Shown here: positions 16,245 through 23,382 of the stretch, piece by piece
How the letters are laid out: each line of letters begins with the position of its first letter
Position numbering within the stretch: position 1 is the first letter of the stretch
The notes under the pieces: model-generated
Database searches by the model: none
Seen by the model: only the letters and a program-made list of their open reading frames with translations
What the model was told of the DNA's origin: nothing
Assembly: GCF_004803405.1 (NCBI RefSeq)
Contig: NZ_SSXI01000062.1
Span: 1,375-38,528 of the forward strand
Direction: 5' to 3'
From: Nocardioides sp.
Lineage (GTDB): Bacteria > Actinomycetota > Actinomycetes > Propionibacteriales > Nocardioidaceae
Length of the DNA stretch: 37,154 nucleotides
Made by a program: the position numbers and the translations under genes

Positions 16245-17558
16245 GTGAGCGCGGGAGGGCCGATCTGGCGGCAGCCAGGCATGTTGCCGTTGGCGGCAGT
16301 GATGTGCGCGGGATTCTCCGGGTACGCGGTGCTGCTCACGGTCGCCCCGCTATGGGCGGTCGACGGCGGGGCGACCACCGCCGGATCGGGACTCGTGAAT
16401 GGCGTGCTTCTGCTGTTCACGGTGCTGACGCAGTTGCTCGTCCCGCGCGCTCTGCGAAGGTTGGGGTGGGAGCCGGTGCTCACCATTGGGCTGGTGCTGC
16501 TGGGTGTCCCCGGCGTCTTGTTGTCGCTCAGCGACGGGCTCGGCGTGGTCCTCGCGCTCTCGGCGGTCCGGGGCGTCGGGTTTGGCCTCCTCACCGTCAC
16601 CGGGAGTGCCGCTGTGGCCGCGCTGGTAAGTGCAGAGCGCCGCGGGGAGGCGATCGGGGCCTACGGCCTCGCCGTTGCCGTGCCGTACCTCGTCCTTCTA
16701 CCGGCCGGACCGTGGATCGCCGAGAGCCTTGGCTACTGGGTGGCGTTCGCCTTGAGCGCTCTACCGCTGGCCGGCATCCCGGCGGCACTCCGTCTCGCGT
16801 CGGCACTCCGCCTCAGCGCACCGGACCTGCACCCGGGTACAACCACGTCCGCCGACCCGCGCGACCCGGAGTCCGTCGCCTATCGACGGTTGCTGCGGCC
16901 GATGCTGCTGTTGCTCGCGGTCACGTTCGCGGGCGGGGCGGTGATCACGTTCACGCCTCAGATGGTCGACAGCCCGTCCGTCGCGGCAGGCGGCCTTCTG
17001 CTGATGGGGCTGTCTGCTGCGCTCAGCCGATGGCGGATCGGGGTGTGCGCGGATCGTTACGGCGCTCAGCGTTTCCTCGTGCCCTTGGTTCCTCTGACAG
17101 GGGTGGGGATGGCGCTCGTGTCGTGGTCGGTCGCGAACTCCGACGGCGTCCGCGTCGGCTCCTTCCTGGTTGCCATGGTCCTGATCGGCCTGTGCTCCGG
17201 GGGACTGCAGAACCTGACGCTCCTGATCTCCTTCACGGCCGTCTCGCGTCGGCACAACAACCTCGCGAGCGCAGTGTGGAACGTCGGCTTCGATGCGGGA
17301 ACGGCACTGGGCTCGGTAGCCGTCGGGGTGATCGCTGAGCTCACGTCCTTCGCAACCGCCTTCCTGTTTGCGGGCGCGATCGCCGTGGCGACGCTTCCCC
17401 TTGCGTTGCAACGGGCCGGGCCGCCACCGCGGCACAGACCTCAAAGATTTCCCGGGCCGCCGGAAAGAAGCGGGCTGCTCACGGTGATGAACGCCGCTCC
17501 GGCAGCCAGGAGCCGCTCGACGATCTCAACCGAACCGAACCCTGCTGAGCCGGATTGA
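16245..17558 (+). CDS. Major facilitator superfamily transporter
   Basis: 437 residues from GTG 16245, 56 bases after folE. The protein is almost wholly hydrophobic, with about twelve predicted membrane helices, for example AAVMCAGFSGYAVLLTVAPL at the start and FLVAMVLIGLCSGGLQNLTL later. The cytoplasmic loop between helices 2 and 3 has RALRRLGWEP in the usual basic loop position. After the last helix comes a 45-residue Pro/Arg-rich tail. MFS proteins move small solutes with the proton gradient; the drug-exporter-like layout and the preQ0-type neighbours suggest export or uptake of a deazapurine-related compound, but this is inference from position only. Confidence 0.85.
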   Translation: MSAGGPIWRQPGMLPLAAVMCAGFSGYAVLLTVAPLWAVDGGATTAGSGLVNGVLLLFTVLTQLLVPRALRRLGWEPVLTIGLVLLGVPGVLLSLSDGLGVVLALSAVRGVGFGLLTVTGSAAVAALVSAERRGEAIGAYGLAVAVPYLVLLPAGPWIAESLGYWVAFALSALPLAGIPAALRLASALRLSAPDLHPGTTTSADPRDPESVAYRRLLRPMLLLLAVTFAGGAVITFTPQMVDSPSVAAGGLLLMGLSAALSRWRIGVCADRYGAQRFLVPLVPLTGVGMALVSWSVANSDGVRVGSFLVAMVLIGLCSGGLQNLTLLISFTAVSRRHNNLASAVWNVGFDAGTALGSVAVGVIAELTSFATAFLFAGAIAVATLPLALQRAGPPPRHRPQRFPGPPERSGLLTVMNAAPAARSRSTISTEPNPAEPD

Positions 17559-17574
17559 TCCGCCGATCTCACCA

Positions 17575-17790
17575 CGCGCGTCACCGCCACCGAACCAGGC
17601 CACGCCGAGGGATCGGGCAGGGTTCACTGAGGTGCCGTCGACAGGGATCATCACCCAGGTGGACCAGGGTGAGACAGAGCCCGATCGTTATCCCCGCGAT
17701 GGCTGGTGTGGCTCGCCTGGCCGTGGCCCGGCGACCATGTGGAGGAACATCGCAGTGAAGACGACCTCGCCGCCGAGGACCACATACTGA
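17575..17790 (-). pseudogene. Aquaporin (MIP family) C-terminal remnant
   Basis: Read on the minus strand from about 17790, three frames have to be joined: VVLGGEVVFTAMFLHMVAG, then ATPAIAGITIGLCLTLVHLG, then IPVDGTSVNPARSLGVAWFG. The last holds the second NPA box with the NPARS signature of aquaporins, and the middle one matches the helix before it in AqpZ-like channels. The first half of the channel and the first NPA box are missing and there are at least two frameshifts. The remnant lies between the MFS gene and an ISL3 transposase tail and has no functional reading frame. Confidence 0.7.
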
Positions 17791-17794
17791 GGTC

Positions 17795-18135
17795 GAGGCG
17801 CCGTGGAGCACCTACGAATGGAGGGTCGCTGCCGACCGCGAACCAGACCGCGCCCAGGCACGCCCCTGATGCAGCAGCTGATCGACTCGATCAGCGACGG
17901 CAATCCCGCCGCACTTCGAGATCATCACCCACGGCCGGACCACCTGGCGAGCTGCCGACGTCCTGGCCTGCCGCGGCGGACGGGCACGACTACGCCGGGT
18001 TGCCGGGAGGCGATCAACGGCCGACTCGAGCACCTCCGCGGCTTTGCGCTCGCCTTCCGGCACCTAACGAGCTACATCGCGCGCCTGCCCCTGGAGACCG
18101 ACGGGTTCAGGTCGCGACCACACCCTCGATTAAGG
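17795..18135 (+). pseudogene. ISL3-family transposase, 3' remnant
   Basis: Pieces of the C-terminal part of an ISL3 (IS1096-like) transposase are spread over two frames: EWRVAADREPDRAQARPLMQ and QQLIDSISDGNPAAL, then in another frame FEIITHGRTTWRAADVLA, then back in the first frame EAINGRLEHLRGFALAFRHL and TSYIARLPLETDGFRSRPHP. The ordering matches the intact family. At least two frameshifts are present and the N-terminal two thirds are gone. Its 3' end is included in the long direct repeat that also occurs at 21667. Confidence 0.75.
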
Positions 18136-18352
18136 CGAGCCGTTAATGCACGTCCCGAGTCTATCGGGCCATATTTCTTGAACTTGGTACCGGTTTGGTC
18201 CGAAGCGCACCCAGTTTTGGTCCTGCAATGGCGCGAGGGTGTACTTGTGCATGATTGTGGTCGGCCTAGGATGAATAGCGCGGACCTAATGCGGTGCATT
18301 CGCGTTGCATATTCGACTATCGGGAGTCACCATGACCAGCGTCTCGGAAAAG
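18066..18352 (+). repeat. Long direct repeat, copy A (ISL3 tail, promoter, aminotransferase start)
   Basis: About 285 bases match 21667-21951 with many scattered differences. Shared landmarks in the same order are the ISL3 transposase tail (ACATCGCGCG, CACCCTCGATT), CCCGAGTCT.TCGGGCCATA, TACTTGTGC.TGATTGTGG, GCCTAGGATGAAT, CTAATGCGGTGCATT and GACTATCGGGAGTCACCATG. Copy A leads into the intact aminotransferase gene. The unit therefore joins an IS end to a promoter and a coding start, and must have been copied after that junction formed. Confidence 0.85.
18245..18272 (+). promoter_or_regulatory. Sigma-70-type promoter of the DegT-family gene
   Basis: TTGTGC at 18245-18250 and TAGGAT at 18267-18272 with a 16-base spacer. 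Both hexamers and the spacing are kept in the second copy (21848-21853 and 21870-21875), although the bases around them differ, which supports function. The first coding ATG is 60 bases downstream, with CGGGAG as ribosome binding site. Confidence 0.55.
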
Positions 18353-19522
18353 CGCGCCCAAATTCCTGCGGAGGCGCACAGTCGCAGGATTGATTTGCTA
18401 CGCAGCGATATTCTGCGCCTCATCAATGAAGTCTTCGACGCCGGTTCCTACCATGGGGCCGCCCGGACGAAAGAGTTGGAGGCGTTCGTGGGCCGACAAT
18501 GGGGCGGGCATCCGGTGGCCACGAGCTCCGGGACGATGGCCCTGCACAACTCAGTACGACGCCTGAACCTCCGCCCCGGTGACGAAGTGATCATGCCGGC
18601 CTTGACGTTCGTGTCCACCGGATTCGCCGTGGCCTACACCCAGGCGGTGCCAGTGCTTGTCGACATCGACCCGGTCACCCGGTGTATCGACCCCAGCGCC
18701 GTCGAGGCCGCGATCACCCACCGGACCAGGGCGATCATCGCCGTGCACATGCACGGCCTGATGGCCGACATGAACGCGCTCAACGAGCTGGCGCAGCGCC
18801 ACGGGCTGGCAGTGATCGAGGACTGCGCGCAGGCTGCCGGAGCCCACAGCGGCCTCGGCCACGCCGGCACGATCGGTGACTTCGGCTGCTTCTCGTTCTG
18901 GGTCGGCAAGAACGTCGGCGGTCTGCACGACGCCGGCATGGTCGTCGCCCGCAATCCCCACCATGTCAGCACCCTGCGCGCACTCGCCGATCTCGGCCGG
19001 GACGGAGACCGCAACACCCATCACCTGCTCGGTCACCGCGGCCGAATGAGCGAGATCGATGCCGCAGTCATCAAGCACCAGCTCGAATTGCTGCCCGCCT
19101 GGACAGATCGCAGACGGCAGATCGCAGCCCAATACTCCGAAGCGTTCCAAGACCTGCCTTTGGTGCTGCCCAGCGACGCCGCAGACCGCCAGCACACCTA
19201 CTACAAGTACGCCGTCCTGACGGCCGACCCGACCGACAGGGCCGAACTGGCCAACTCATTGAATCGGGCGAGAATCAGCACCGAACAGGTGTACGCCAAA
19301 CTCGTGCACCAACAGCCGGCATTCCAACAAATCCAACATAAGGCGCGCGGACTACACCACGCCCAACGGTTCGTGGAGAATCACCTCTGCCTGCCGATCT
19401 ACCCTGAATTGTCAGACGCGGAGATCACCCGCGTCATCGATGCCGTGCGGTCCCATTACAGGGAAGAGAACAAATCCTTGATGAAGCACGAGAAGCTCGT
19501 CTCGAGCGTCACCGAGTATTAA
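18332..19522 (+). CDS. DegT/DnrJ/EryC1-family PLP aminotransferase
   Basis: 396 residues from ATG 18332, with CGGGAG seven bases upstream. It has the fold-type I sugar-aminotransferase pattern: VATSSGTMALHNSVRRLNLR at the cofactor phosphate site, RPGDEVIMPALTFVSTGFAV, VIEDCAQAAGA with the PLP-ring Asp, and FSFWVGKNVGGLHDAGMVV with the Schiff-base Lys. The usual GDGG after the Lys reads HDAG. Such enzymes aminate keto-sugars or form amino groups in antibiotic and cell-surface pathways; the substrate is not evident because no sugar-nucleotide genes lie nearby. The gene stands alone behind an IS remnant, and a deleted second copy sits at 21927-22109. Confidence 0.88.
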   Translation: MTSVSEKRAQIPAEAHSRRIDLLRSDILRLINEVFDAGSYHGAARTKELEAFVGRQWGGHPVATSSGTMALHNSVRRLNLRPGDEVIMPALTFVSTGFAVAYTQAVPVLVDIDPVTRCIDPSAVEAAITHRTRAIIAVHMHGLMADMNALNELAQRHGLAVIEDCAQAAGAHSGLGHAGTIGDFGCFSFWVGKNVGGLHDAGMVVARNPHHVSTLRALADLGRDGDRNTHHLLGHRGRMSEIDAAVIKHQLELLPAWTDRRRQIAAQYSEAFQDLPLVLPSDAADRQHTYYKYAVLTADPTDRAELANSLNRARISTEQVYAKLVHQQPAFQQIQHKARGLHHAQRFVENHLCLPIYPELSDAEITRVIDAVRSHYREENKSLMKHEKLVSSVTEY

Positions 19523-19969
19523 GGCAGGCGACACTCTCGCTCTGTCGGGCCCGGGGAGCTTCTGGTCGACGAGCCTGCCGCATGATCTGGTGACAGTGCC
19601 ATCCAGGGGAGCGGGTGACCTGATGCAGTCATTTCGGTCTCCCGCGGTCCCGCGGCCCGATAGGCATCGGCACGTCCGGAACGCTCGCGCGTGAGTAGGC
19701 CCTTCGGGTTGGAGGTTGTCCATCACGGTCATCACTGGGCTGTAGGCGATCTGACGGTCCTCCTGCAGCGACTCCGGGACGGCGTGCACGGTCACCGGGG
19801 TCCGGTGCGGTCCACACCCGGTCGTGACAGTCGCCTCAAGCTGTCCCAGTCCGCGCAGGCCGAGGTCCTGTGGTGCTAACTAGATTTGCCGGCGCCATCT
19901 ATCCAACATGTTGTGTTGGGTCTCACACCCGATTGCGGCGGGGGTTTCGCGATGCGTAGATTCCGTCGC
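19523..19969 (+). other. Intergenic stretch with a lone IS3-type end
   Basis: No gene is convincing here. GCCTGCCGCATGATCTGGTG at 19573-19592, followed by ACAG, matches the left end of the decayed IS3 copy (GACTGCTGCACGATCTGGTG then ACAG) in nearly every position and resembles the intact IS at 6573. No partner end and no transposase frame lie next to it. This is probably all that is left of another IS3 insertion or of a one-ended deletion. The rest of the stretch shows nothing I can name. Confidence 0.5.
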
Positions 19970-20124
19970 GAGCCAGTCACACCCCCGTGGGTGAGGGAAT
20001 CCGGTGAGAGTCCGGAACTGTCGCGCAGCGGTGAGGGCGACGGGCGAGGCACGAAGCCACTGGGCCACCAGGCCTGGGAAGGCGCCTTGTCCGATTGACC
20101 CCGAGTCCGAAGACCTGCTGGCTC
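19970..20124 (+). promoter_or_regulatory. Cobalamin riboswitch 1
   Basis: The closing stem P1 is GAGCCAG (19970-19976) with CTGGCTC (20118-20124), a perfect 7-bp pairing. Inside are the conserved core GGGAATCCGGTGAGAGTCCG, then CGCGCAGCGGTGAGGGCGAC, and the 3' B12 box GAGTCCGAAGACCTGCTGGC. Such aptamers bind adenosyl- or other cobalamins and switch off the gene downstream when B12 is plentiful. The next gene starts 112 bases after P1. Confidence 0.88.
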
Positions 20125-20236
20125 CGTGCTTCCGGCCGTGCTTCGCGATTGAGCTCCGGTCCAGTTGAGGACTCCCGCACCTTGCGTCGTGGGGTCGGCG
20201 GCACGTGGACCAGCCGCTTCGGATCAGGAGTTCCTC

Positions 20237-20659
20237 ATGACCGCCCGCACCGCCACGTACGCCAGTGTTTCGCTTGCCCTGGCCGCCACCCTCGCCGCCG
20301 CAGCCCTGACCCGTACGCCGACCGCGTCGGCCGACGACAGCGACTTCGACGTCACCAGCGTCAAGGTCAATGCCGCCACCAACGTCAGCAGCACCTTCAA
20401 CCAGCCCTTGGACGTCGCTCGGACCACGGCGAGTCAGTTCTATGCGCCGCACCTGAACGCCGACACGCCCCACGTCCACCGGGCCACCACGATCGCGTTC
20501 AGCAACGGCAACCGTACGGCGACCGTCGGTCTGGACCGTGCACTGCACGACCACGCGACTGCCGAGCTGGACTGGGTAATCGACAACGTCCGTTCGACCT
20601 CGGGCGAGACCGTCTACGACAAGCACTGGGACGTCTGGGCCGTCGGCAGCGAGCGTTGA
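20237..20659 (+). CDS. Small secreted protein under cobalamin control
   Basis: 140 residues from ATG 20237 with TCAGGAG upstream. Residues 1-34 form a Sec signal peptide (ASVSLALAATLAAAAL core) with likely cleavage after TASA, leaving an acidic start DDSDFDVTSV. The mature part of about 105 residues is rich in His in two places, HVHRA near residue 82 and HDHAT near residue 108. I know no family. The cobalamin riboswitch upstream and the His clusters suggest a role in binding cobalt or a corrinoid outside the membrane; this is inference. A 31-codon frame and a second riboswitch-controlled membrane protein follow. Confidence 0.75.
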   Translation: MTARTATYASVSLALAATLAAAALTRTPTASADDSDFDVTSVKVNAATNVSSTFNQPLDVARTTASQFYAPHLNADTPHVHRATTIAFSNGNRTATVGLDRALHDHATAELDWVIDNVRSTSGETVYDKHWDVWAVGSER

Positions 20660-20665
20660 CGTCCA

Positions 20666-20761
20666 ATGCACACCGTTGACCCCGTCGAGCGCCGACCAGA
20701 CGTACGGCGCATGCCGGCGTGGCCGGCCGTCCTCGTCCTCGCGTCGGCCCTGCCTGTCTAG
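20666..20761 (+). CDS. Possible 31-residue single-pass peptide
   Basis: ATG 20666 starts seven bases after the secreted-protein stop and reads MHTVDPVERRPDVRRMPAWP followed by a short hydrophobic run ending in ALPV and a stop at 20759-20761. The layout resembles very small cobalt-transport subunits such as CbtB, which have one membrane helix, but this peptide is shorter and lacks their C-terminal His residues. There is no clear ribosome binding site. It may equally be the cut-off start of a former gene or chance. Confidence 0.3.
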   Translation: MHTVDPVERRPDVRRMPAWPAVLVLASALPV

Positions 20762-20789
20762 CCATCTATGGGGGAGGGCGTATCGGGCG

Positions 20790-20945
20790 CGCCATCTCAA
20801 CGAACCCAACCGATATCACCGTCGACGGTGCGCAGGAAGCCGGTGCGAGACCGGCACGGTCCCGCCACTGTGACCAGGCCACCTCGCGTCATCCCGTTCC
20901 GGGAGTCGCGCGACGGGCCGCCTGGAAGTCAGGACACTGACCCGT
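20790..20945 (+). promoter_or_regulatory. Cobalamin riboswitch 2
   Basis: The conserved core reads GGAAGCCGGTGCGAGACCGG, then CACGGTCCCGCCACTGTGAC, followed by a variable arm and the 3' B12 box GAAGTCAGGACACTGACCCG at 20925-20944. This is the commonest actinobacterial form of the aptamer and differs clearly in sequence from riboswitch 1, so it is not a recent duplicate. The 5' limit is approximate. The membrane-protein ATG follows 48 bases later, with the ribosome binding site in between. Confidence 0.88.
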
Positions 20946-20992
20946 CGCCGATCCCACCCCGGGGCGAGGACCCTCGGGAGGAAGGCAACGCC

Positions 20993-21583
20993 ATGACTGC
21001 CCTGCTCGACACCGCCGACGTCCACCCATCGCCCGCTGCGAGGCTGCCCGGCATACCAGCGCCTCCAGCGCCGTTGATTCCGCAGGTCGTTCTCTACGCC
21101 GGCGCCGGCATCGGACTCATTGCGGCTTGGGTGGCGACGATCTGGGTCTCCACCCACCTCAGCAGCGATCCGCTGCTGCACCGCGCCGCCCTCTTCGTCC
21201 ACCTCGCAACGCTGGTGGTCGGGTTCGGAGCCGTCCTGACCCTGGACTGGTTCGGACTGCTCTGGCTGCTCGGCAAGCTCCCGCTGCGTCGAGTCGTCGA
21301 GATCGCTGCGCACGCGCATCTGATGATCTGGCTCGGCCTCGCCGGGCTGGTCATGTCCGGGGTGATGCTTCAACCCGAGCTGCATCAGCTCACCTGCATC
21401 AAGCTCGCCGCGGTGCTGCTGATCGCCCTCAACGGCCTGAACGCCCACCACCTGGAACACAGTCTCGCCGGGGCGGGCGCGGGCCTCGACCGCGGGCTCC
21501 TGGTCCGTGTCGCTCTCACCGGCGCTATCTCGCAGGCCGGTTGGTGGACCGCCTGCGTCATCGGATTCCTCAACCGAGGTTGA
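20993..21583 (+). CDS. Five-helix membrane protein under cobalamin control
   Basis: 196 residues from ATG 20993, with a strong GGGAGGAAGG signal. After a 25-residue Pro-rich cytoplasmic start come about five helices: VVLYAGAGIGLIAAWVATIW, LFVHLATLVVGFGAVLTLDW, HLMIWLGLAGLVMSGVMLQP, IKLAAVLLIALNGLNAHHLE and a last one near the C-terminus. His residues lie at membrane borders (LLHRAALFVH, AHAHLMIW, ELHQLT, NAHHLEH), which would suit metal passage. I do not recognise a named family. The riboswitch means it is made when cobalamin is short, so cobalt or corrinoid uptake is the best guess. Confidence 0.8.
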   Translation: MTALLDTADVHPSPAARLPGIPAPPAPLIPQVVLYAGAGIGLIAAWVATIWVSTHLSSDPLLHRAALFVHLATLVVGFGAVLTLDWFGLLWLLGKLPLRRVVEIAAHAHLMIWLGLAGLVMSGVMLQPELHQLTCIKLAAVLLIALNGLNAHHLEHSLAGAGAGLDRGLLVRVALTGAISQAGWWTACVIGFLNRG

Positions 21584-21666
21584 GGCGACAACCGGCCCGG
21601 TGGGTGGCTGCTCAGCGCCGGCTGGTCGCATCGAGCACGAGTCACGGCCTGTCCCCTTTGGTCGGT

Positions 21667-21951
21667 GAGCAACGAGCCACATCGCGCGGAGGCTCTCCGA
21701 GAAGGCGGGTTCAGTCGCAAACCGCACCCTCGATTGAAAGAGCATTAATGTACGCCCCGAGTCTTTCGGGCCATATTTCTAGAGGTTGGTCCCGGTTTGG
21801 TCCAAAGGGCACCCCGTATTTGGTCCTGCAATTGCGCAAGGGTGTACTTGTGCTTGATTGTGGCGGGCCTAGGATGAATCACAATCACCTAATGCGGTGC
21901 ATTGAATATTGACTATCGGGAGTCACCATGACCAGCATCTTGGAACAGCGC
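21667..21951 (+). repeat. Long direct repeat, copy B
   Basis: Counterpart of copy A at 18066-18352, including the degenerate ISL3 transposase tail, the conserved promoter hexamers (21848-21853, 21870-21875) and the first codons of the aminotransferase. It differs from copy A at many positions, with several small insertions and deletions, so the copying is not recent. Copy B runs into a deleted aminotransferase remnant instead of a gene. Confidence 0.85.
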
Positions 21952-22109
21952 GCCCAAATTCCGGATATCGACATGGTCGCCCGATGTATATGCCCCAGCG
22001 CCGTCGAGGCCGCGATCACACCCATCACCTGCTCGGTCGCCGCGGCCGAATGAGCGAGATCGACGTCGCAGTCATCAAGCACCCACTCGAGTTGCTGCCC
22101 GCCTGGACC
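21927..22109 (+). pseudogene. DegT-family aminotransferase remnant with two internal deletions
   Basis: Three pieces of the gene at 18332 are joined here: the start (ATGACCAGCATCTTGGAACA), a piece matching the CIDPSAVEAAIT region, and a piece matching HHLLGHRGRMSEIDAAVIKH up to LLPAWT. Everything between, including the PLP Lys, is missing. The second deletion joins at a shared CACCC, which suggests slippage at short homology. Bases at 22110 onward belong to a LOG-family gene. No functional enzyme can be made. Confidence 0.85.
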
Positions 22110-22124
22110 GGCGACAACGACCGG

Positions 22125-23009
22125 GTGCTCGCCCAGGGCGGCCGGGTGGTGCGGTCGATCGACCGTGCGCCGGTCGACGTCGAGCGGTCAGGTCTCTACA
22201 GTCCGGACGAGCTCTTCGACACCACGCCGTACGAGCGGACGGTCGACGGGCGGGCCCACGCCTGGGCGCAGGCGACCGACGGTGCCTCCGACCTCCTCGC
22301 GCAGGTGCGGCACGACGTGGCGATCGACCGCGCCCTCACCGACTGGGTGCAGGGGCGCCGGATGGTCGGGGTGATGGGTGGCCACGCCGCGCAGCGCGGC
22401 AGCGCGGAGTACGAAGCCGCGGCGCGGCTCGGAGCGTTGCTCGGCCGCCACCTCGTGGTCGCCACCGGGGGCGGACCGGGCGCGATGGAGGCGGCGAACC
22501 TCGGATGCCGGTTCGCCAGGTCACCCGCCGGGACGCTTACGGAGGCGCTCGCCCGAGTCGCCGTCGTACCGTCTTTCCGCCCGTCGGTCGACGCCTGGCT
22601 CGAAGCGGCGCGCGAGGCGCTGGTCCTGTCTCCCGACCCGGCGCCATCGCTGGGCGTTCCCACCTGGCACTACGGCCACGAGCCGCCGAACCTCTTCGCG
22701 ACCGCGATCGCGAAGTACTTCCGCAACGCGCTGCGGGAGTCGATCCTCCTCCAGGTCTGCGACGCGGGCATCGTCTTCCTGCCGGGCACCAGCGGCACGG
22801 TGCAGGAGATCTTCCAGGACGCCTGCAAGAACTACTACGCGGCCGAGACCGCGGTCGCACCGATGGTGCTCGTGGGCCGCCGGTACTGGACGGAGCACCT
22901 GCCAGCGTGGGCGCTCCTGCAGGCGGTCGCGCGCGGCCGCCCGATGGAGGACCACATCCACCTCGTCGACACCGTCGAGGAGGCGAGCGAGCTGTTCGCG
23001 GCCGGGTGA
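22125..23009 (+). CDS. LOG-family Rossmann-fold protein, N-terminally truncated
   Basis: 294 residues from GTG 22125; the frame is open from 21909 through the aminotransferase remnant, so a fusion product is also possible. The lysine-decarboxylase-like LOG fold is clear: RRMVGVMGGHAAQRGSAEYE, VVATGGGPGAMEAANLGCRF, and FLPGTSGTVQEIFQDACKNY, the last replacing the usual PGGxGTxxE with PGTSGTxxE. LOG proteins free cytokinin bases from nucleotide forms or cleave related phosphoribosyl groups. Relatives of this subgroup, as I remember them, carry some 80-90 more N-terminal residues; here the homology begins at DNDRVLAQGGRVV, right after the aminotransferase piece, so the front was lost. Confidence 0.75.
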   Translation: MLAQGGRVVRSIDRAPVDVERSGLYSPDELFDTTPYERTVDGRAHAWAQATDGASDLLAQVRHDVAIDRALTDWVQGRRMVGVMGGHAAQRGSAEYEAAARLGALLGRHLVVATGGGPGAMEAANLGCRFARSPAGTLTEALARVAVVPSFRPSVDAWLEAAREALVLSPDPAPSLGVPTWHYGHEPPNLFATAIAKYFRNALRESILLQVCDAGIVFLPGTSGTVQEIFQDACKNYYAAETAVAPMVLVGRRYWTEHLPAWALLQAVARGRPMEDHIHLVDTVEEASELFAAG

Positions 23010-23370
23010 ACCTGAGACCGCGTCGCAGCTGGCGAGGATCGTCAGGTCCGGCCGATGCACACGGCCACACCCCCGACGTCACTCCTTCGCGGCGGGGAAG
23101 GCCGCATCCACCTCGACCTCGACGAGCCAGCCGGTGAGGCAGGTTCTCGATCTCGAGGGCGAAGCGGGAAGACCTTCGACGTGCTTCCTGGGCAGCGGTC
23201 GTATCACGAGCACCCTGCAGGGGCGGTCCCACAGCCCTCCGCCGACGCGCTGGCGCTGGTGCGTGACGAGGACTGCTGGTCGATCCTCGAGCCGTCGCGG
23301 GGCGGTGAGGCGGAAGGTCTCGGTGCCTTCTCCATCCACTTTCCGACCGCAGACGACAACAGCGGCTGCC
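23010..23370 (+). other. Region with gene scraps
   Basis: No complete gene. On the minus strand about 23079-23140 reads GWLVEVEVDAAF, then PAAKE and a stop, like the end of a RidA-family protein (weak). On the plus strand about 23229-23372 reads ADALALVRDEDCWSILEPSR and AFSIHFPTADDNSGCLG, the end of an unidentified small-protein family, without a start. The two scraps face each other, and both lost their 5' parts. Confidence 0.4.
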
Positions 23371-23376
23371 TAGGAT
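23371..23376 (+). promoter_or_regulatory. -10 box of the AraC-type regulator, leaderless start likely
   Basis: TAGGAT lies seven bases before ATG 23383 (and four before GTG 23380). Transcription would begin at about 23381-23384, on the start codon itself. There is no ribosome binding site in this gap, so a leaderless message is the simplest reading. No clear -35 box is visible. Confidence 0.45.
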
Positions 23377-23382
23377 CGGGTG

